A stretch of 64,000 bases of DNA from Yoonia sp. F2084L (GCF_023015625.1 NZ_JALKAH010000001.1:1047080-1111079), one strand, 5' to 3'. Numbered from the stretch's first letter, positions 37,651 to 47,379 are shown. The notes: generated by a model not told the origin, from the letters alone. Program-made: numbers and translations.

Positions 37651-38435
37651 TGCACGGCCTTCCAGAACAGGCGGTCGAAGTTTGCAGTCGTTTGCTTGGC
37701 AAAATCTTCGTAGGACAGACCAAATACCTCAGCCCCTACTTTGGCTGTATGGGCCGTGTACGCGGGTTCATTGCGTTTGCCCCGAAATGGCGGCGGCGCC
37801 AGATACGGGCTATCCGTTTCGACCAACACGCGGTCAATGGGGGCCGTTGCAAAGATATCGCGCAGTTCCTGACTTTTTGGAAAAGCTGCGATGCCTGACA
37901 TGGAGAGGTAGAAACCCATGTCCAGCGCGGCTTTGGCCAGTTCAGCACCGCTGGAAAAGCAATGCATGACGCAGGTGTAGGCTCCGTTGTCGAATTCCTC
38001 ACGCAGGATCCGCGCCATATCATCATCGGCGGCCCGCGCATGAATAATCAACGGCAGCTTTGTTTCACGTGCGGCCGCAATATGCACCCGCAAGGATTGC
38101 TGCTGAATATCAGCGCTTTCAACGGTGTAGTGATAGTCCAGACCCGTCTCACCAATACCGACAAATTTGGGATGCTCAGCCAAGGTGACCAGCTCTTCGA
38201 ACGTGGCAAGCGATTCATCAGCCGCACTCATCGGATGGGTGCCTGCCGCATAAAAGACAGGCGCATAGGTTTCAGCTATCGCACGCACCTGTGGTTCCAG
38301 CCGCAACTTGGTGCAGATCGTGACCATACGGGTCACGCCAGCATCAAGCGCACGCGCAATCAGGTCGTCCCGCTCACCATCGAAATCAGGGAAATCAAGG
38401 TGGCAGTGGCTGTCAACGATGGTCGCTTGGGTCAT
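37647..38435 (-). CDS. tatD: TatD-family metal-dependent deoxyribonuclease
   Basis: A 262-residue TIM-barrel hydrolase. DSHCHLDFPDF supplies the HxH metal ligands, followed by GETGLDYHY, HARAADDD, CVMHCFSSGAE and LVETDSPYLAPPPFRGKRNEP, the complete TatD/YcfH signature. Family members are 3'-5' DNA or RNA exonucleases. It lies between holB and the metallo-hydrolase. Confidence 0.94.
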   Translation of the reverse strand: MTQATIVDSHCHLDFPDFDGERDDLIARALDAGVTRMVTICTKLRLEPQVRAIAETYAPVFYAAGTHPMSAADESLATFEELVTLAEHPKFVGIGETGLDYHYTVESADIQQQSLRVHIAAARETKLPLIIHARAADDDMARILREEFDNGAYTCVMHCFSSGAELAKAALDMGFYLSMSGIAAFPKSQELRDIFATAPIDRVLVETDSPYLAPPPFRGKRNEPAYTAHTAKVGAEVFGLSYEDFAKQTTANFDRLFWKAVQ

Positions 38436-38445
38436 TTCGCGGCTT

Positions 38446-39552
38446 TCAGGCTACGGCGGTCCCTTGTGCCGTCTCTTCAATCTTGAAAATCATATCAAGT
38501 ATCAACGCCGCAGGGTCAAGGTTCACCGCGCGCCCATGCCGTGACCGATCTGTCAAATCCTGCTGAAGCTGCGCCCAGTTGCGCGCCGCGCGATCATCCG
38601 GCGCGATACGCGCCAAAAGCCGCGCCTCTCCGGGTGCACCTTGCGCGGCAGGCTCGCCCATCAGTCCGGCACGCGCGGCACGCGACAAAAAGAGATCAAT
38701 CAGATCAAGCGTCATGCCGAACCGCACTTCGCCGGTCTTTCCCACGCAAGCGTCCGCAAGCCGCAGCGCCGAGGGCCGGTCAATGCGGGGCAGTTTGTCC
38801 AAGGTTTTGACCAACTCAGCATAGAGCGCCAGCCCATCATGGTTCAGCAACCGGATCGCATCACCGGCAGAACCACCAGCAAGTGCAGCAAGGCTCTCTG
38901 TCTGGTCAGAGTGGTGCCCGGCCTGCACCAGTGCCCGGTGCAGATCATCGGCGTTCAACCGGGCACAACGCAATTCGCGACACCGCGACCGGATCGTTGG
39001 CAGCAGGCGCGACGGCTGGTGTGCAATCAACAGGATCGTGCAGTTTGCCGGTGGCTCTTCAAGCTCCTTCAGGATCGCATTGGCCGCATTGCGGTTCAAT
39101 TCATCCGCAGCGTCCACGATGACCACACGACGGCCGCCGTCAGCGGCAGACATATGAAAGAACTTTTTCAAGCCGCGCACCGCATCAACGGTGATGTCGG
39201 ATTTCAGCTTCTTCGTCTTGTCGTCCCACGGGCGTCGGATAAGTGACAGGCGCGGATGCGCCCCGGCCTGGATCAATCGGGCATCGGGGTGTTCGGGATC
39301 AATGGCAAGCGTTGGATCACCGAAAAGACCAACGTCCGGGTCAGACAGCAGAAAAGTAGCGATCTTCCACGCCAACGTGGCTTTTCCCACGCCGCGCGGC
39401 CCGGTGATGAGCCAGCCTGAATGCAACCGCCCTGCCCCGAAAGCTTCAAGAAAATCCGCCTCGGCCTTGGACTGGCCAAAGAGGTCGCGGGTTTCACGCG
39501 GATGCGGAGCACCCGCAATCCGATCGGGTTCAGGGATGTCATCGTCGCTCAT
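38446..39552 (-). CDS. holB: DNA polymerase III subunit delta'
   Basis: Clamp-loader subunit of 368 residues. It has GRLHSGWLITGPRGVGKATLA as its AAA+ region (a P-loop with GPRGVGKAT), then VVIVDAADELNRNAANAILKELEEPP and an arginine-finger region (RSRCRELRC). The zinc module found in many delta' subunits is not obvious. It overlaps tmk by 4 bases and is followed by tatD 10 bases later, the usual order. Confidence 0.94.
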   Translation of the reverse strand: MSDDDIPEPDRIAGAPHPRETRDLFGQSKAEADFLEAFGAGRLHSGWLITGPRGVGKATLAWKIATFLLSDPDVGLFGDPTLAIDPEHPDARLIQAGAHPRLSLIRRPWDDKTKKLKSDITVDAVRGLKKFFHMSAADGGRRVVIVDAADELNRNAANAILKELEEPPANCTILLIAHQPSRLLPTIRSRCRELRCARLNADDLHRALVQAGHHSDQTESLAALAGGSAGDAIRLLNHDGLALYAELVKTLDKLPRIDRPSALRLADACVGKTGEVRFGMTLDLIDLFLSRAARAGLMGEPAAQGAPGEARLLARIAPDDRAARNWAQLQQDLTDRSRHGRAVNLDPAALILDMIFKIEETAQGTAVA

Positions 39553-40157
39553 GCGTGCGCCGAGATTTCGCTGGCGATCTGGTCGGGCGTGCGGTTGCCG
39601 TCGATCAGGACGCAGCGCTTGGGATTGTCATGGGCCAAAGCGAGAAAGCCATGGCGCAAGGTTTCCTGAAATCCCAGCCCGAAGTCCTCAAACCGGTCTT
39701 CACCTGATTTGCGGGCCAGACCACGCTCAAGCGCTGTGGCGGGGTCCATATCAATAATGAAAGTCAAATCTGGTTCGCGTCCGATCATAAGCCTGTGCAG
39801 CTTATCGACCATGCCACGCAGATCACCGCGCGTCGCCCCTTGGTAGACGCGCGTGCTGTCGGCAAAGCGATCCGAGATCACTGTCTTGCCTTGTGCCAAG
39901 GCAGGCTCAATCGTTTTTTCCAGATGATCCCTGCGCGCGGCAGTGAAAAGCAAAATCTCGGTTTCCGGCGACCAGCGGTCAGGATCACCCGTCAGCACCA
40001 GTTGGCGAATTTCCTCGGCCCCGGGGCTGCCGCCTGGTTCACGGGTTAATACGACATCTTGATTTTGGGCACGCAGATGATCAGCAAAGCGACGCGATTG
40101 CGTCGACTTGCCAGAACCATCAATGCCTTCAAATGTAATAAAGCGTGGCGCGGTCAT
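39549..40157 (-). CDS. tmk: Thymidylate kinase
   Basis: Makes dTDP from dTMP. The 202-residue protein has Walker A FEGIDGSGKST, TREPGGSPGAEEIR, the base-binding DRFADSTRVYQG, and a lid with LARKSGEDRFE. It overlaps the neighbours on both sides by 4 bases. Confidence 0.96.
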   Translation of the reverse strand: MTAPRFITFEGIDGSGKSTQSRRFADHLRAQNQDVVLTREPGGSPGAEEIRQLVLTGDPDRWSPETEILLFTAARRDHLEKTIEPALAQGKTVISDRFADSTRVYQGATRGDLRGMVDKLHRLMIGREPDLTFIIDMDPATALERGLARKSGEDRFEDFGLGFQETLRHGFLALAHDNPKRCVLIDGNRTPDQIASEISAHA

Positions 40158-41335
40158 GCCTCCTCGGCCACCTCGTCGCCGCTACCGGGTCCGTATTTCT
40201 GCCACAGGACCAACGCCGCGGTGCGCATCCGGGTAGCAAAGCCACCACGCGCAACATCAGCGTCCGCCACCAAAGGAATGCGCTTTTCAGGAAGCTCATC
40301 AAGCGTGATCACCAATTCACCCAACTGTTGTCCGGCACTGATCGGCGCCTCAATCGGGCCATTATAGACCACTTCGGCGTCAATATCGCCTTGGTTCAAA
40401 ACCGGGACCAAGAGCGAAAAATCTTCTGCAACCGTAAGGCCAACGGTCGGTAACTCACCCATCCAGACATCAGCAGAGGCGATCCGCGTTCCCGCTTCGG
40501 CCACTTCTTTTTCCGCAAACTGGCGAAACGCCCAATTGATGATTTTAGAGGATTCCTCGGCCCGTTCCTGCCGTGTTTCAAGCCCGGTAATCACGAAAAT
40601 CACACGGCGGTCGCCCTGTTTGGCAGACCCGACAAGGCCGAACCCTGCTTCCTCGGTATGGCCGGTTTTAAGGCCATCGGCTCCGATCCCCATCGACAAC
40701 ACCGGGTTGCGGTTGCGAGAATTAGACGGGACCCGCCCGTCAAAAGCAAACTCTGTTTCGGCAAAGAGCGGGTAGAAAGTTGGGAAATCGGTGATCAGCC
40801 GATTGGCCAGAATACCAAGGTCTTCCATCGACATCCGGTGCCCGGCGGCAGGCCAGCCGCTTGAATTGACGAAGGTCGAATTCATCATGCCCATCTGGCG
40901 GGCCCGATCCGTCATCATCCGGGCAAAGCCCGCTTCAGTACCATCCGGCGATAGTGCCTCGGCCAAAACGACGCTGGCATCATTGCCAGAGACCACGATG
41001 ACGCCGCGCAACAAATCCTCGACTGATACCCGGTCGGTAGTATCAAGAAACATCGACGACCCGCCAAAGCTGGCGGCGTGGCTTGAAACGGCAAGTTCCT
41101 CGTTGATATCAAGGCGGCCATCAGCGACAGCCTCAAACGCCATGTAGATCGTCATCAGCTTTGACATTGACGCAGGCGGCAAAGGGTTTTGCGCATTTTT
41201 CGACAGTAGCACGGTGCCGGTTGTCTGATCGTAAATATACGCGGCCTCTGCCTTGGTCTCAAACGCATGCGCCCAAAACGGGGCCGCTATGAATGTGGCG
41301 GCCAAAGCAAGACGGCGAAAGCATCCAAAACGCAT
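40154..41335 (-). CDS. dacA: D-alanyl-D-alanine carboxypeptidase (PBP5/6 family)
   Basis: Cell-wall carboxypeptidase, 393 residues, with a signal peptide (cleaved after about residue 24, WAHA). It carries the three penicillin-binding motifs: SMSK (Ser 56 to Lys 59), SGN in VVSGNDAS, and KTG in GLKTGHTEEAG. A C-terminal beta domain and a basic amphipathic tail for membrane attachment follow. The gene symbol follows the family and is not certain among paralogues. It is first in the dac-tmk-holB-tatD run and lies 24 bases after the RlpA-like gene. Confidence 0.94.
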   Translation of the reverse strand: MRFGCFRRLALAATFIAAPFWAHAFETKAEAAYIYDQTTGTVLLSKNAQNPLPPASMSKLMTIYMAFEAVADGRLDINEELAVSSHAASFGGSSMFLDTTDRVSVEDLLRGVIVVSGNDASVVLAEALSPDGTEAGFARMMTDRARQMGMMNSTFVNSSGWPAAGHRMSMEDLGILANRLITDFPTFYPLFAETEFAFDGRVPSNSRNRNPVLSMGIGADGLKTGHTEEAGFGLVGSAKQGDRRVIFVITGLETRQERAEESSKIINWAFRQFAEKEVAEAGTRIASADVWMGELPTVGLTVAEDFSLLVPVLNQGDIDAEVVYNGPIEAPISAGQQLGELVITLDELPEKRIPLVADADVARGGFATRMRTAALVLWQKYGPGSGDEVAEEA

Positions 41336-41359
41336 CTTGGGGGGTCCTTTCCTGATCCG

Positions 41360-42412
41360 CTATTCTTCGTCGGCTTCGTCTTCGATCACAAAGGCATCGA
41401 CAAAGCCCAATTGCTTAAGCTGCGCAATCTGACCTGTGTCGGTCAACGGCCCGGCAATCACGCGCCAGACGGTGCGACCGCCGAGCTCTTCGGGTAAGAC
41501 AGCCGCCTGAATGCCGGATGCAATAATCGTCTGCGCGGCGCCTCCGGCGTTGGCTTCAACACTAAACACTCCGATTTGCGCAGTCGATCCTTGCGGCAAA
41601 GGTTCTGTCGGCACGACCGGTTCAGGCGCAGGTGCCGCAAGCACGGCAGAGACGTCAATGGTTTCGGCCCCTTCTGCTGCATCATCCTCGCCATCGGCAG
41701 TGACAGCAGCAGCGGCAGTTTCGGTTGCTGTCTGCGTCGCAGATGCAGTCGCTGCCGCAGCCTGTTCAGCGGCAGCGGTTGCCGCTTCCAATGCGGGTGG
41801 CAGCACGACCGCAGTCGCCGCAGCAGCAGTTGCGGCCCCATCTGTTTCGCTCGCCTCAACCGGATCAAGCGGTTCAGCCTCAATTGTCACAGGTGCCTCC
41901 AGGCTGGCAACAACAGGGTTTTCGGCATTTGCAGGATCGGTGGTGATGACCGTTTCCTCGCGACGCAGCACAATAACGTTCAGTTCCGTCGGGGATCCGG
42001 CCAGAATACCAAGCTCTTCTGCGGCATCAGACGACACCTGCAACAAAGGTCCGGGGTTCTCGCGCTCGCGGCGGAACAGCGCGCCAACGATCGAGCGGCC
42101 GTTTTCGGTGTTGCGAATGACGACGCGGTCAGGATCCTGCACATCAGGGTGCGCAACCCAGACACCACCCAGTGAAGGGCGTCCGTCCCACAGACCGCGG
42201 TCCGTGACTTCGAAGATATCCGGGCGTTCAATATCGCTGCTTTGAACCCGCTGGTTTGGCGCATTTGCAGGCACCGGAGCCTGCGTTTCAGCGCCTTCGG
42301 ATGTGGGGAAGGCAAATTCGCCATTCTCATCACATGCCGCCAGCCCCATCGCCGTGATCAGCGCCAGTGATATCGGCCACCTTTTAGCGCTCAAAAACAC
42401 TTTGCCCGTCAT
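41360..42412 (-). CDS. RlpA-like lipoprotein with SPOR domain
   Basis: A 350-residue lipoprotein: the lipobox LAAC lies at about residue 25. Next comes a domain (residues ~60-155) with VVIRNTENGRSIVGALFRRE and SSDAAEELGI, which resembles the double-psi barrel of RlpA (NLDNGRSV..., LSKAAAEALG). An Ala/Glu/Thr-rich linker (~175-270) follows, and a SPOR-type end (QIGVFSVEANAGG...VWRVIAGPLTD). SPOR domains bind denuded glycan strands at the septum. RlpA neighbours dacA in many bacteria. ATG 42412 has AAGGGGC upstream. The catalytic Asp/His of true RlpA glycosylases are not evident, so it may be only a structural protein. Confidence 0.75.
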   Translation of the reverse strand: MTGKVFLSAKRWPISLALITAMGLAACDENGEFAFPTSEGAETQAPVPANAPNQRVQSSDIERPDIFEVTDRGLWDGRPSLGGVWVAHPDVQDPDRVVIRNTENGRSIVGALFRRERENPGPLLQVSSDAAEELGILAGSPTELNVIVLRREETVITTDPANAENPVVASLEAPVTIEAEPLDPVEASETDGAATAAAATAVVLPPALEAATAAAEQAAAATASATQTATETAAAAVTADGEDDAAEGAETIDVSAVLAAPAPEPVVPTEPLPQGSTAQIGVFSVEANAGGAAQTIIASGIQAAVLPEELGGRTVWRVIAGPLTDTGQIAQLKQLGFVDAFVIEDEADEE

Positions 42413-42430
42413 TCTTTGCCCCTTCATTGC

Positions 42431-42448
42431 GCCCCGGAATACCGGGGC
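42431..42448. promoter_or_regulatory. Leader hairpin upstream of the RlpA-like gene
   Basis: GCCCCGG / CCGGGGC with a 4-base loop, ending 19 bases before the ATG and just upstream of its ribosome site. It may control translation or be a chance structure. Confidence 0.4.
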
Positions 42449-42656
42449 TTCAGCCGTTTTCGGCCGCATTTATTGCTGCTCAGCATCTGTCGGGTCGGCC
42501 CCAAAACGCAGTCCCACGGGACAATCGCCCACCTAAGGTGCGACGATAGCGCCGGTTTGGCCGTTTTGAAAGAGTCTTGGGCAAATTGTCGGCGGATTTC
42601 CCCAAAGCGTGAACCTGCTTTTCGAATCACAAATGACCCGCTAACAGGGCTATGTC

Positions 42657-42746
42657 GGAGGAGTGGCAGAGTGGTTGAATGCACCGGTCTTGAAAACCGA
42701 CGTAGGTGAAAGTCTACCGTGGGTTCGAATCCCACCTCCTCCGCCA
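42657..42746 (+). tRNA. tRNA-Ser (anticodon TGA)
   Basis: A class II tRNA with a complete acceptor stem (GGAGGAG / CTCCTCC), discriminator G, and an encoded CCA at 42744-42746. Anticodon loop CTTGAAA gives TGA (42691-42693), read as serine. The long variable arm (GTAGGTGAAAGTCTAC) and GGTTCGAATCC T-arm fit. It reads UCA and related codons. Confidence 0.97.
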
Positions 42747-43239
42747 GAAATAAGGCTCTTGTAAATAAGGAGTTTTATTGATTTTTCGGTCATCTTATTG
42801 ACCACAAAACCGGCTAATGATGCGGCTTCAGCCGCGCGGTTCTCTCAACCAGACCGTTGTGTGAACAAATTCTTGGGCCGGAGATAATCGTCAACTTTTC
42901 AGATTTCGCGAAGGAATGCAGATTACGGCAGAACAACGTGACTTACTGACTTGCGAGGTCGAAGAAGATCGCGATGCATTGCTAGGGTCAGGACCCACGC
43001 CAAAGCGATGTAATGACCATTGACCGGAAAGTTCTTGGGACATGGTACACGGACGAAATCGCAGCTTCATCCTTCACGCTGAGTGAGAACAGAGACTTGA
43101 ATTCGAAGCACCCACTTGTTGGATGCTTCGCGACTGCATCATTGAGTGGTATCAAGGCGACCCGATCATAGTTTGCATCATATGCGTTGCAAAAAAGTGG
43201 GCAGGACGCGGATCACCTCTATGCGGCAATGTGCTGATG
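42747..43239. other. 493-base region without a clear gene
   Basis: The first segment after tRNA-Ser marks the change from core to accessory genes. Two short plus-strand frames could be remnants: 42916-43023 (35 codons, AAGGA too close to the ATG) and 43013-43171 (52 codons, containing WYTDEIAASSFTLSEN, protein-like but not recognised). No promoter, RNA or repeat is clear. Confidence 0.4.
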
Positions 43240-44433
43240 TCAATCAGCCGTTTCAACGACGCCGTTGGCGAGCATTTCATTGATCTCAGCATCGGCAAAA
43301 CCAAGATTACTCAGGACTGACAGACTGTCAGCGCCCAAGCGATGAGGCGGCGTATTTGGCAACGCAGAGCCACACGTGAACGGTAACCCCGGAAAACCTG
43401 CCGGGCCGCGCGTCGCAAAACGCCGGTCAACTGCAGGAGGCAGATCAAGCGCCTCAGCCAGTCCACGCAAGCGCGCGCATGGCACGCCTGCTGCCAGCAG
43501 GATATCTTCCCACTCAGCGGCTGATTTCGTCAGTAAGACTGCCGCTAACTCCTTCACAATATCAGCGCGGTTTTCATTCCGCGCATCTGGAGTCGCAAAC
43601 CGTGGATTGTTCAGCCATTCTGCCCTGTCGATTGCAGTCGCCAGCGCTTGGAACTGGGCCTCTTCGTTCACGCCAAGACTTATGTGTCCGTTCTGACAGG
43701 CGAATGTTCCGGCCGAGGGCGACCTACTGTTGGCAGCGTTTCCGCGTCGTTGCGGTTCTATCCCTGTAAGATGGTGGTCGGTGATCATGGACGACATCAA
43801 CGCGAATGCCGTCTCTAGCATCGACACATCGACGAAACTACCCTCGCCGGTTTGGCTGCGCGCCGTCAGCGCTGACATGACACCCAAGGCCCCCGCCATG
43901 CTTGTGGCATAGTCAATGATTGGCGCACCTGTGCGCATTGGCCCCGTGTCCGTGTCCCCTGTCAGGGCCATGAGACCACTGATCGCCTGAATATTGATGT
44001 CATAGGCCGGAGCATCTGACATCGGGTTGTCGCGTCCATAGCCGGTCATCGCGCAGTGGATCAGACGGGGGTTGATGGCCCTTGTGTGGCGTTCTGTGAG
44101 TGTAAGCCGCTCTAGGGTTGAGGGGCGATGGTTTTCGACCAGCACATCGGCCGAGCGTATCAGCCGGGCGAAAACCTCGCGACCTTCGGGACATTCTAGG
44201 TCCACTGCGAGATAGCGTTTGCCTGCTCCTTGAGTCTGGAATGCCGTGCTCATCCCGTCTGATGCGCGGTCGGGATCACTGCCGCCGCGGTAACGCATCG
44301 CGTCTCCCCGGCCCGTCCCTTCAACCTTGATGACCTCTGCCCCTAACTGACCCAGATAGTAAGCACAGGCCGGTCCCGCCAGAACATGGGTCCAGTCGAC
44401 AACCCGGATGCCTTTCAATGGTGCGGTCATCAT
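43240..44433 (-). CDS. CaiB/BaiF-family CoA-transferase
   Basis: Family III CoA-transferase of 397 residues, which moves CoA between carboxylic acids. Start LKGIRVVDWTHVLAGPACAYYLGQLGAEVIKVE is the family pattern (core WTHVLAGP and GAEVIKVE); the catalytic Asp is in APAYDINIQAISG. It overlaps the tctA-like gene by 4 bases as the last gene of a tctCBA operon, so it probably activates the acid that the transporter brings in. The acid is unknown. Confidence 0.93.
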   Translation of the reverse strand: MMTAPLKGIRVVDWTHVLAGPACAYYLGQLGAEVIKVEGTGRGDAMRYRGGSDPDRASDGMSTAFQTQGAGKRYLAVDLECPEGREVFARLIRSADVLVENHRPSTLERLTLTERHTRAINPRLIHCAMTGYGRDNPMSDAPAYDINIQAISGLMALTGDTDTGPMRTGAPIIDYATSMAGALGVMSALTARSQTGEGSFVDVSMLETAFALMSSMITDHHLTGIEPQRRGNAANSRSPSAGTFACQNGHISLGVNEEAQFQALATAIDRAEWLNNPRFATPDARNENRADIVKELAAVLLTKSAAEWEDILLAAGVPCARLRGLAEALDLPPAVDRRFATRGPAGFPGLPFTCGSALPNTPPHRLGADSLSVLSNLGFADAEINEMLANGVVETAD

Positions 44434-45938
44434 ACATCCCTCAGTGAGGCGGCCCGCGCCTGTTTCTTAACGCTGCGCACCCGTGCAATCATTGCCGTGA
44501 TGCCGATCAAAAGGAACACCAGTGCAATGGGACGGGTCAGAAAGATCATTAGTCCGTTGTCGCTCAGCAGCAGCGCCTGGCGAAAGGCTTCTTCCGCGCC
44601 GCCGGCGAGAACGAAAGAGATCACGAAGGCTGCTGGATTGAACTGCAGTTTGCGCATCGCCCATCCGGCAAATCCCGCGGCGACCATGACGTAGACATCG
44701 AACAGGTTTCCGCGCGACGTGTAGGCCGCAACAAACGAGGTCAGAAAGATGATGGGATAGAGCACCTGTGTCGGAATACGCGTGATGAACCGTCCAACGT
44801 AGGCCGCGCCATAGTACCCGATCACGCCATACATCACGATCCCGATCAACCCGCAGGCGAACAGCGCAAAGACCAGATCGCGGCTCGTCAGAAACATCGT
44901 CGGCCCGATTTGGATGCCGTGGATCAAGAAGACTCCGATCAGGATTGCGCCAATGGTCGAGCCGGGAATGCCCAGAGTCAGCAAAGGCGCCATGGACGGT
45001 CCGCTCACCGCGTTATTCGCCGCCTCGGGCGCGGCGATCCCTTCGAGCGCTCCTTTACCCCAGTCGTCAGGGTTCTCCGCACGACGCTTGCCCTCTCCGT
45101 AAGCCACAAAGGCGGCGATGGCGGATCCCAGCCCCGGTAGCATCCCGATGAACGAGCCGATTAGCGCCGAGCGGATGACATGCGGTACGCAAGGTTTGTA
45201 CTCGGCCCAGGTCAGCGCATTGCGCGCGGCATCGCCTTCGCCGGTTATCACCATCTCCGCTTTGGCCCCGCGTTCCTCGATCTGGGTGAAGACCTCGCCC
45301 AAAACGAAGATACCGATCATCAGGGGTACCAAGGAGATACCATTGGTCAGATCGAAACTGCCGAAGGTGAAGCGCTCGGTCGAACTGATGGGATCCAATC
45401 CGATCATCGCCACAAGGATGCCAAGGGCCGCCGAAGCTAGACCCCGCGTCACGGATTTACCAATGACGGAGCCGATCACGACGAACGCCGCAAAGTAGAC
45501 CGCGAACAACTCTGGGGGTCCAAGCTTCAGCGCGATGGCAGCGATCCATGCGACCCCAATGATTAAAAGGATCTCGCCGGTGAAGTCACCAATCACCGAC
45601 GAGATTGTCGCGACCTTCATCGCTTTGCCCGCTTTGCCTTGTTGGGCCAGAGGATACCCGTCCAGCTGCGTTGCCGCCGAGGCAGCTGTGCCCGGTGTGT
45701 TGAACAGGATCGCAGCAATAGATCCGCCATATCGCCCCGACTTTCCAATGACATAGAGGAAGGCGAGCGCCGGCAGTGGCTCCATGTAGAACGTGAGCGG
45801 CAGGAGCATCGCAATCGCAGCAGAGGCCGTCAGGCCCGGAATGGCACCCACGATCATCCCCACAATGGAGGCCAAAAATACCCAGCCTAACAGGATTGGG
45901 TCGCCCAAAACCGTGACAAGGCCAGTGAAGATATCCAT
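44430..45938 (-). CDS. Tripartite tricarboxylate transporter, TctA family (second system)
   Basis: A 502-residue permease with GMIVGAIPGLTASAAIAM and IGSFIGMLPGLGSAIAAF, plus LTLGIPGSTIGAIL, the TctA repeat signatures. It differs clearly in sequence from the TctA at 26106-27623, so this is an independent system and not a recent duplicate. It starts 3 bases after the tctB-like gene. Confidence 0.94.
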   Translation of the reverse strand: MDIFTGLVTVLGDPILLGWVFLASIVGMIVGAIPGLTASAAIAMLLPLTFYMEPLPALAFLYVIGKSGRYGGSIAAILFNTPGTAASAATQLDGYPLAQQGKAGKAMKVATISSVIGDFTGEILLIIGVAWIAAIALKLGPPELFAVYFAAFVVIGSVIGKSVTRGLASAALGILVAMIGLDPISSTERFTFGSFDLTNGISLVPLMIGIFVLGEVFTQIEERGAKAEMVITGEGDAARNALTWAEYKPCVPHVIRSALIGSFIGMLPGLGSAIAAFVAYGEGKRRAENPDDWGKGALEGIAAPEAANNAVSGPSMAPLLTLGIPGSTIGAILIGVFLIHGIQIGPTMFLTSRDLVFALFACGLIGIVMYGVIGYYGAAYVGRFITRIPTQVLYPIIFLTSFVAAYTSRGNLFDVYVMVAAGFAGWAMRKLQFNPAAFVISFVLAGGAEEAFRQALLLSDNGLMIFLTRPIALVFLLIGITAMIARVRSVKKQARAASLRDV

Positions 45939-45941
45939 CGC

Positions 45942-46412
45942 TCAATAGCCTCCGATGACATCAAGCAGGTCGAACCACTTGCCAAGTGGTGGAAAGACAC
46001 CCAACGCAACAAAGAAAATACTATGATAGACGGCAGGACAAAGCGTTGCCGCAGCAGCAAGGCCGATCGGATTACGAACCCCGAAGATATAGAGGGCCAG
46101 AGGGGCGGCTAGCGCGGTACCAAGAAGATAGCCAAACGCTGAGATCGACCAGACATAGACTAGCGACAGGACCAAAAGCGCGCCGATAGCCGGAAGATGC
46201 CGCCGCTCTATGGCTGGCGATGGCTTTTTGCCCCAAAGCTCTGCAATCCCCAGCAACATCAGCGCCACCGACCCGCCCAGCGGAAAGTACCGTGCGCCCC
46301 AACGCCCGTATTGATCAAGGCTAATGCCCATGCTTGTGACGATTGCGCTCATCCCGATCAGGATGAGCGCCAGGCCGACGGCCCGCGAGGCGGGAGCTGC
46401 CTCTGCGGACAT
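45942..46412 (-). CDS. Tripartite tricarboxylate transporter, TctB family (second system)
   Basis: Small four-helix membrane subunit, 156 residues (DUF1468/TctB). Helices fall at about residues 10-28, 40-58, 75-112 and 120-140; DQYGRWGARYFPLGGSVALM is the conserved first loop. It lies between the binding protein (4 bases before) and TctA (3 bases after). Confidence 0.83.
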   Translation of the reverse strand: MSAEAAPASRAVGLALILIGMSAIVTSMGISLDQYGRWGARYFPLGGSVALMLLGIAELWGKKPSPAIERRHLPAIGALLVLSLVYVWSISAFGYLLGTALAAPLALYIFGVRNPIGLAAAATLCPAVYHSIFFVALGVFPPLGKWFDLLDVIGGY

Positions 46413-46416
46413 TGCG

Positions 46417-47379
46417 TTATCCTTGCGACTTCAGCGCATTGATGACGGGTTGGGTGTCTTCCTGCATCTGGCGCAACAGTGTCTCAGTATCAGCCCCGTT
46501 CAGGAACGCAGGCACGTTGCCGCGTTCGCGCATCAGGTCTGAAAACTGCTTGGTTTCGGTAATGGCCCTCAAGGCTGCTTCCATGCCGCTGATAATTTCG
46601 GGGGCTGTTCCCTTTGGAGCAAAGAACACGATCGGAGATGAAACCGCAACGTAATCAAAACCCAGCTCGGCCAGCGTCGGGACATCGTCACGGATCGCGT
46701 CGCGCGCGGGTGCGGCAAGCGCGAGGACTCGCAATTCGTTCTCAAAACCTGCGGCCTGCTGAATACCCACAAAGGCGAAATCGACCTGCGCGCCAATCAC
46801 GGCTGCCCGGGTCGGACCACCCCCTTTGAACGGCACGTCCTGCGCCGCAAGGTCATTACGGTTGAGGAAGCTTTGGCCAGCAACATGGTGGAACCCACCA
46901 CGCCCGTTGTGTGCCCACCGCAATGATCCCGGATTCGCCCTTGCGGCATCGACCAGATCTTGCACGTTTTGGAAAGGGCTGTTGGCCGGTACAATAACGG
47001 CTGGTGTCAGGTTGCCGATCTGAGCAATGATATCGAAGCTGTCGAACGGATTGACGTCTGTCTCGCGGAGCATCGAGGTTAATAGGAAAGACCCAGAAGA
47101 GGTGACCATTACCGTATTGCCATCGGGCCGTGCAGCGGCCGCTTCGGTAGCACCGGTAATACCGGAAGACCCCGGCTTGTTCACAATCACAAGCGGCACC
47201 GGCAGAATGCCGTCCGCCGAAGCCGCAGCCGCGCGCGCCAGGGCGTCCGTGCCGCCACCCGCTGAGTAGGGCAATATCGCATTGATGGGGCGGCGAGGCG
47301 CCCATTCGGCCAGCACAGGAGCTGCTGCCAGCATGGCAGAGGCTGACAGGCCAAGTCTCATAAAGTCGCGTCTTTCCAT
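46417..47379 (-). CDS. Tripartite tricarboxylate transporter, TctC-family binding protein (second system)
   Basis: Periplasmic receptor of 320 residues. Start ATG 47379 follows GGGAGGAC; the frame upstream is arginine-rich and overlaps the promoter. The N-terminus MERRDFMRLGL is a twin-arginine (Tat) export signal, unlike the Sec signal on the first TctC. INAILPYSAGGGTDALAR and the VIVNKPGSSGITGATEAA residues match the family. It is first in the tctCBA-CoA-transferase operon and is divergent from the LysR gene. Confidence 0.92.
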   Translation of the reverse strand: MERRDFMRLGLSASAMLAAAPVLAEWAPRRPINAILPYSAGGGTDALARAAAASADGILPVPLVIVNKPGSSGITGATEAAAARPDGNTVMVTSSGSFLLTSMLRETDVNPFDSFDIIAQIGNLTPAVIVPANSPFQNVQDLVDAARANPGSLRWAHNGRGGFHHVAGQSFLNRNDLAAQDVPFKGGGPTRAAVIGAQVDFAFVGIQQAAGFENELRVLALAAPARDAIRDDVPTLAELGFDYVAVSSPIVFFAPKGTAPEIISGMEAALRAITETKQFSDLMRERGNVPAFLNGADTETLLRQMQEDTQPVINALKSQG

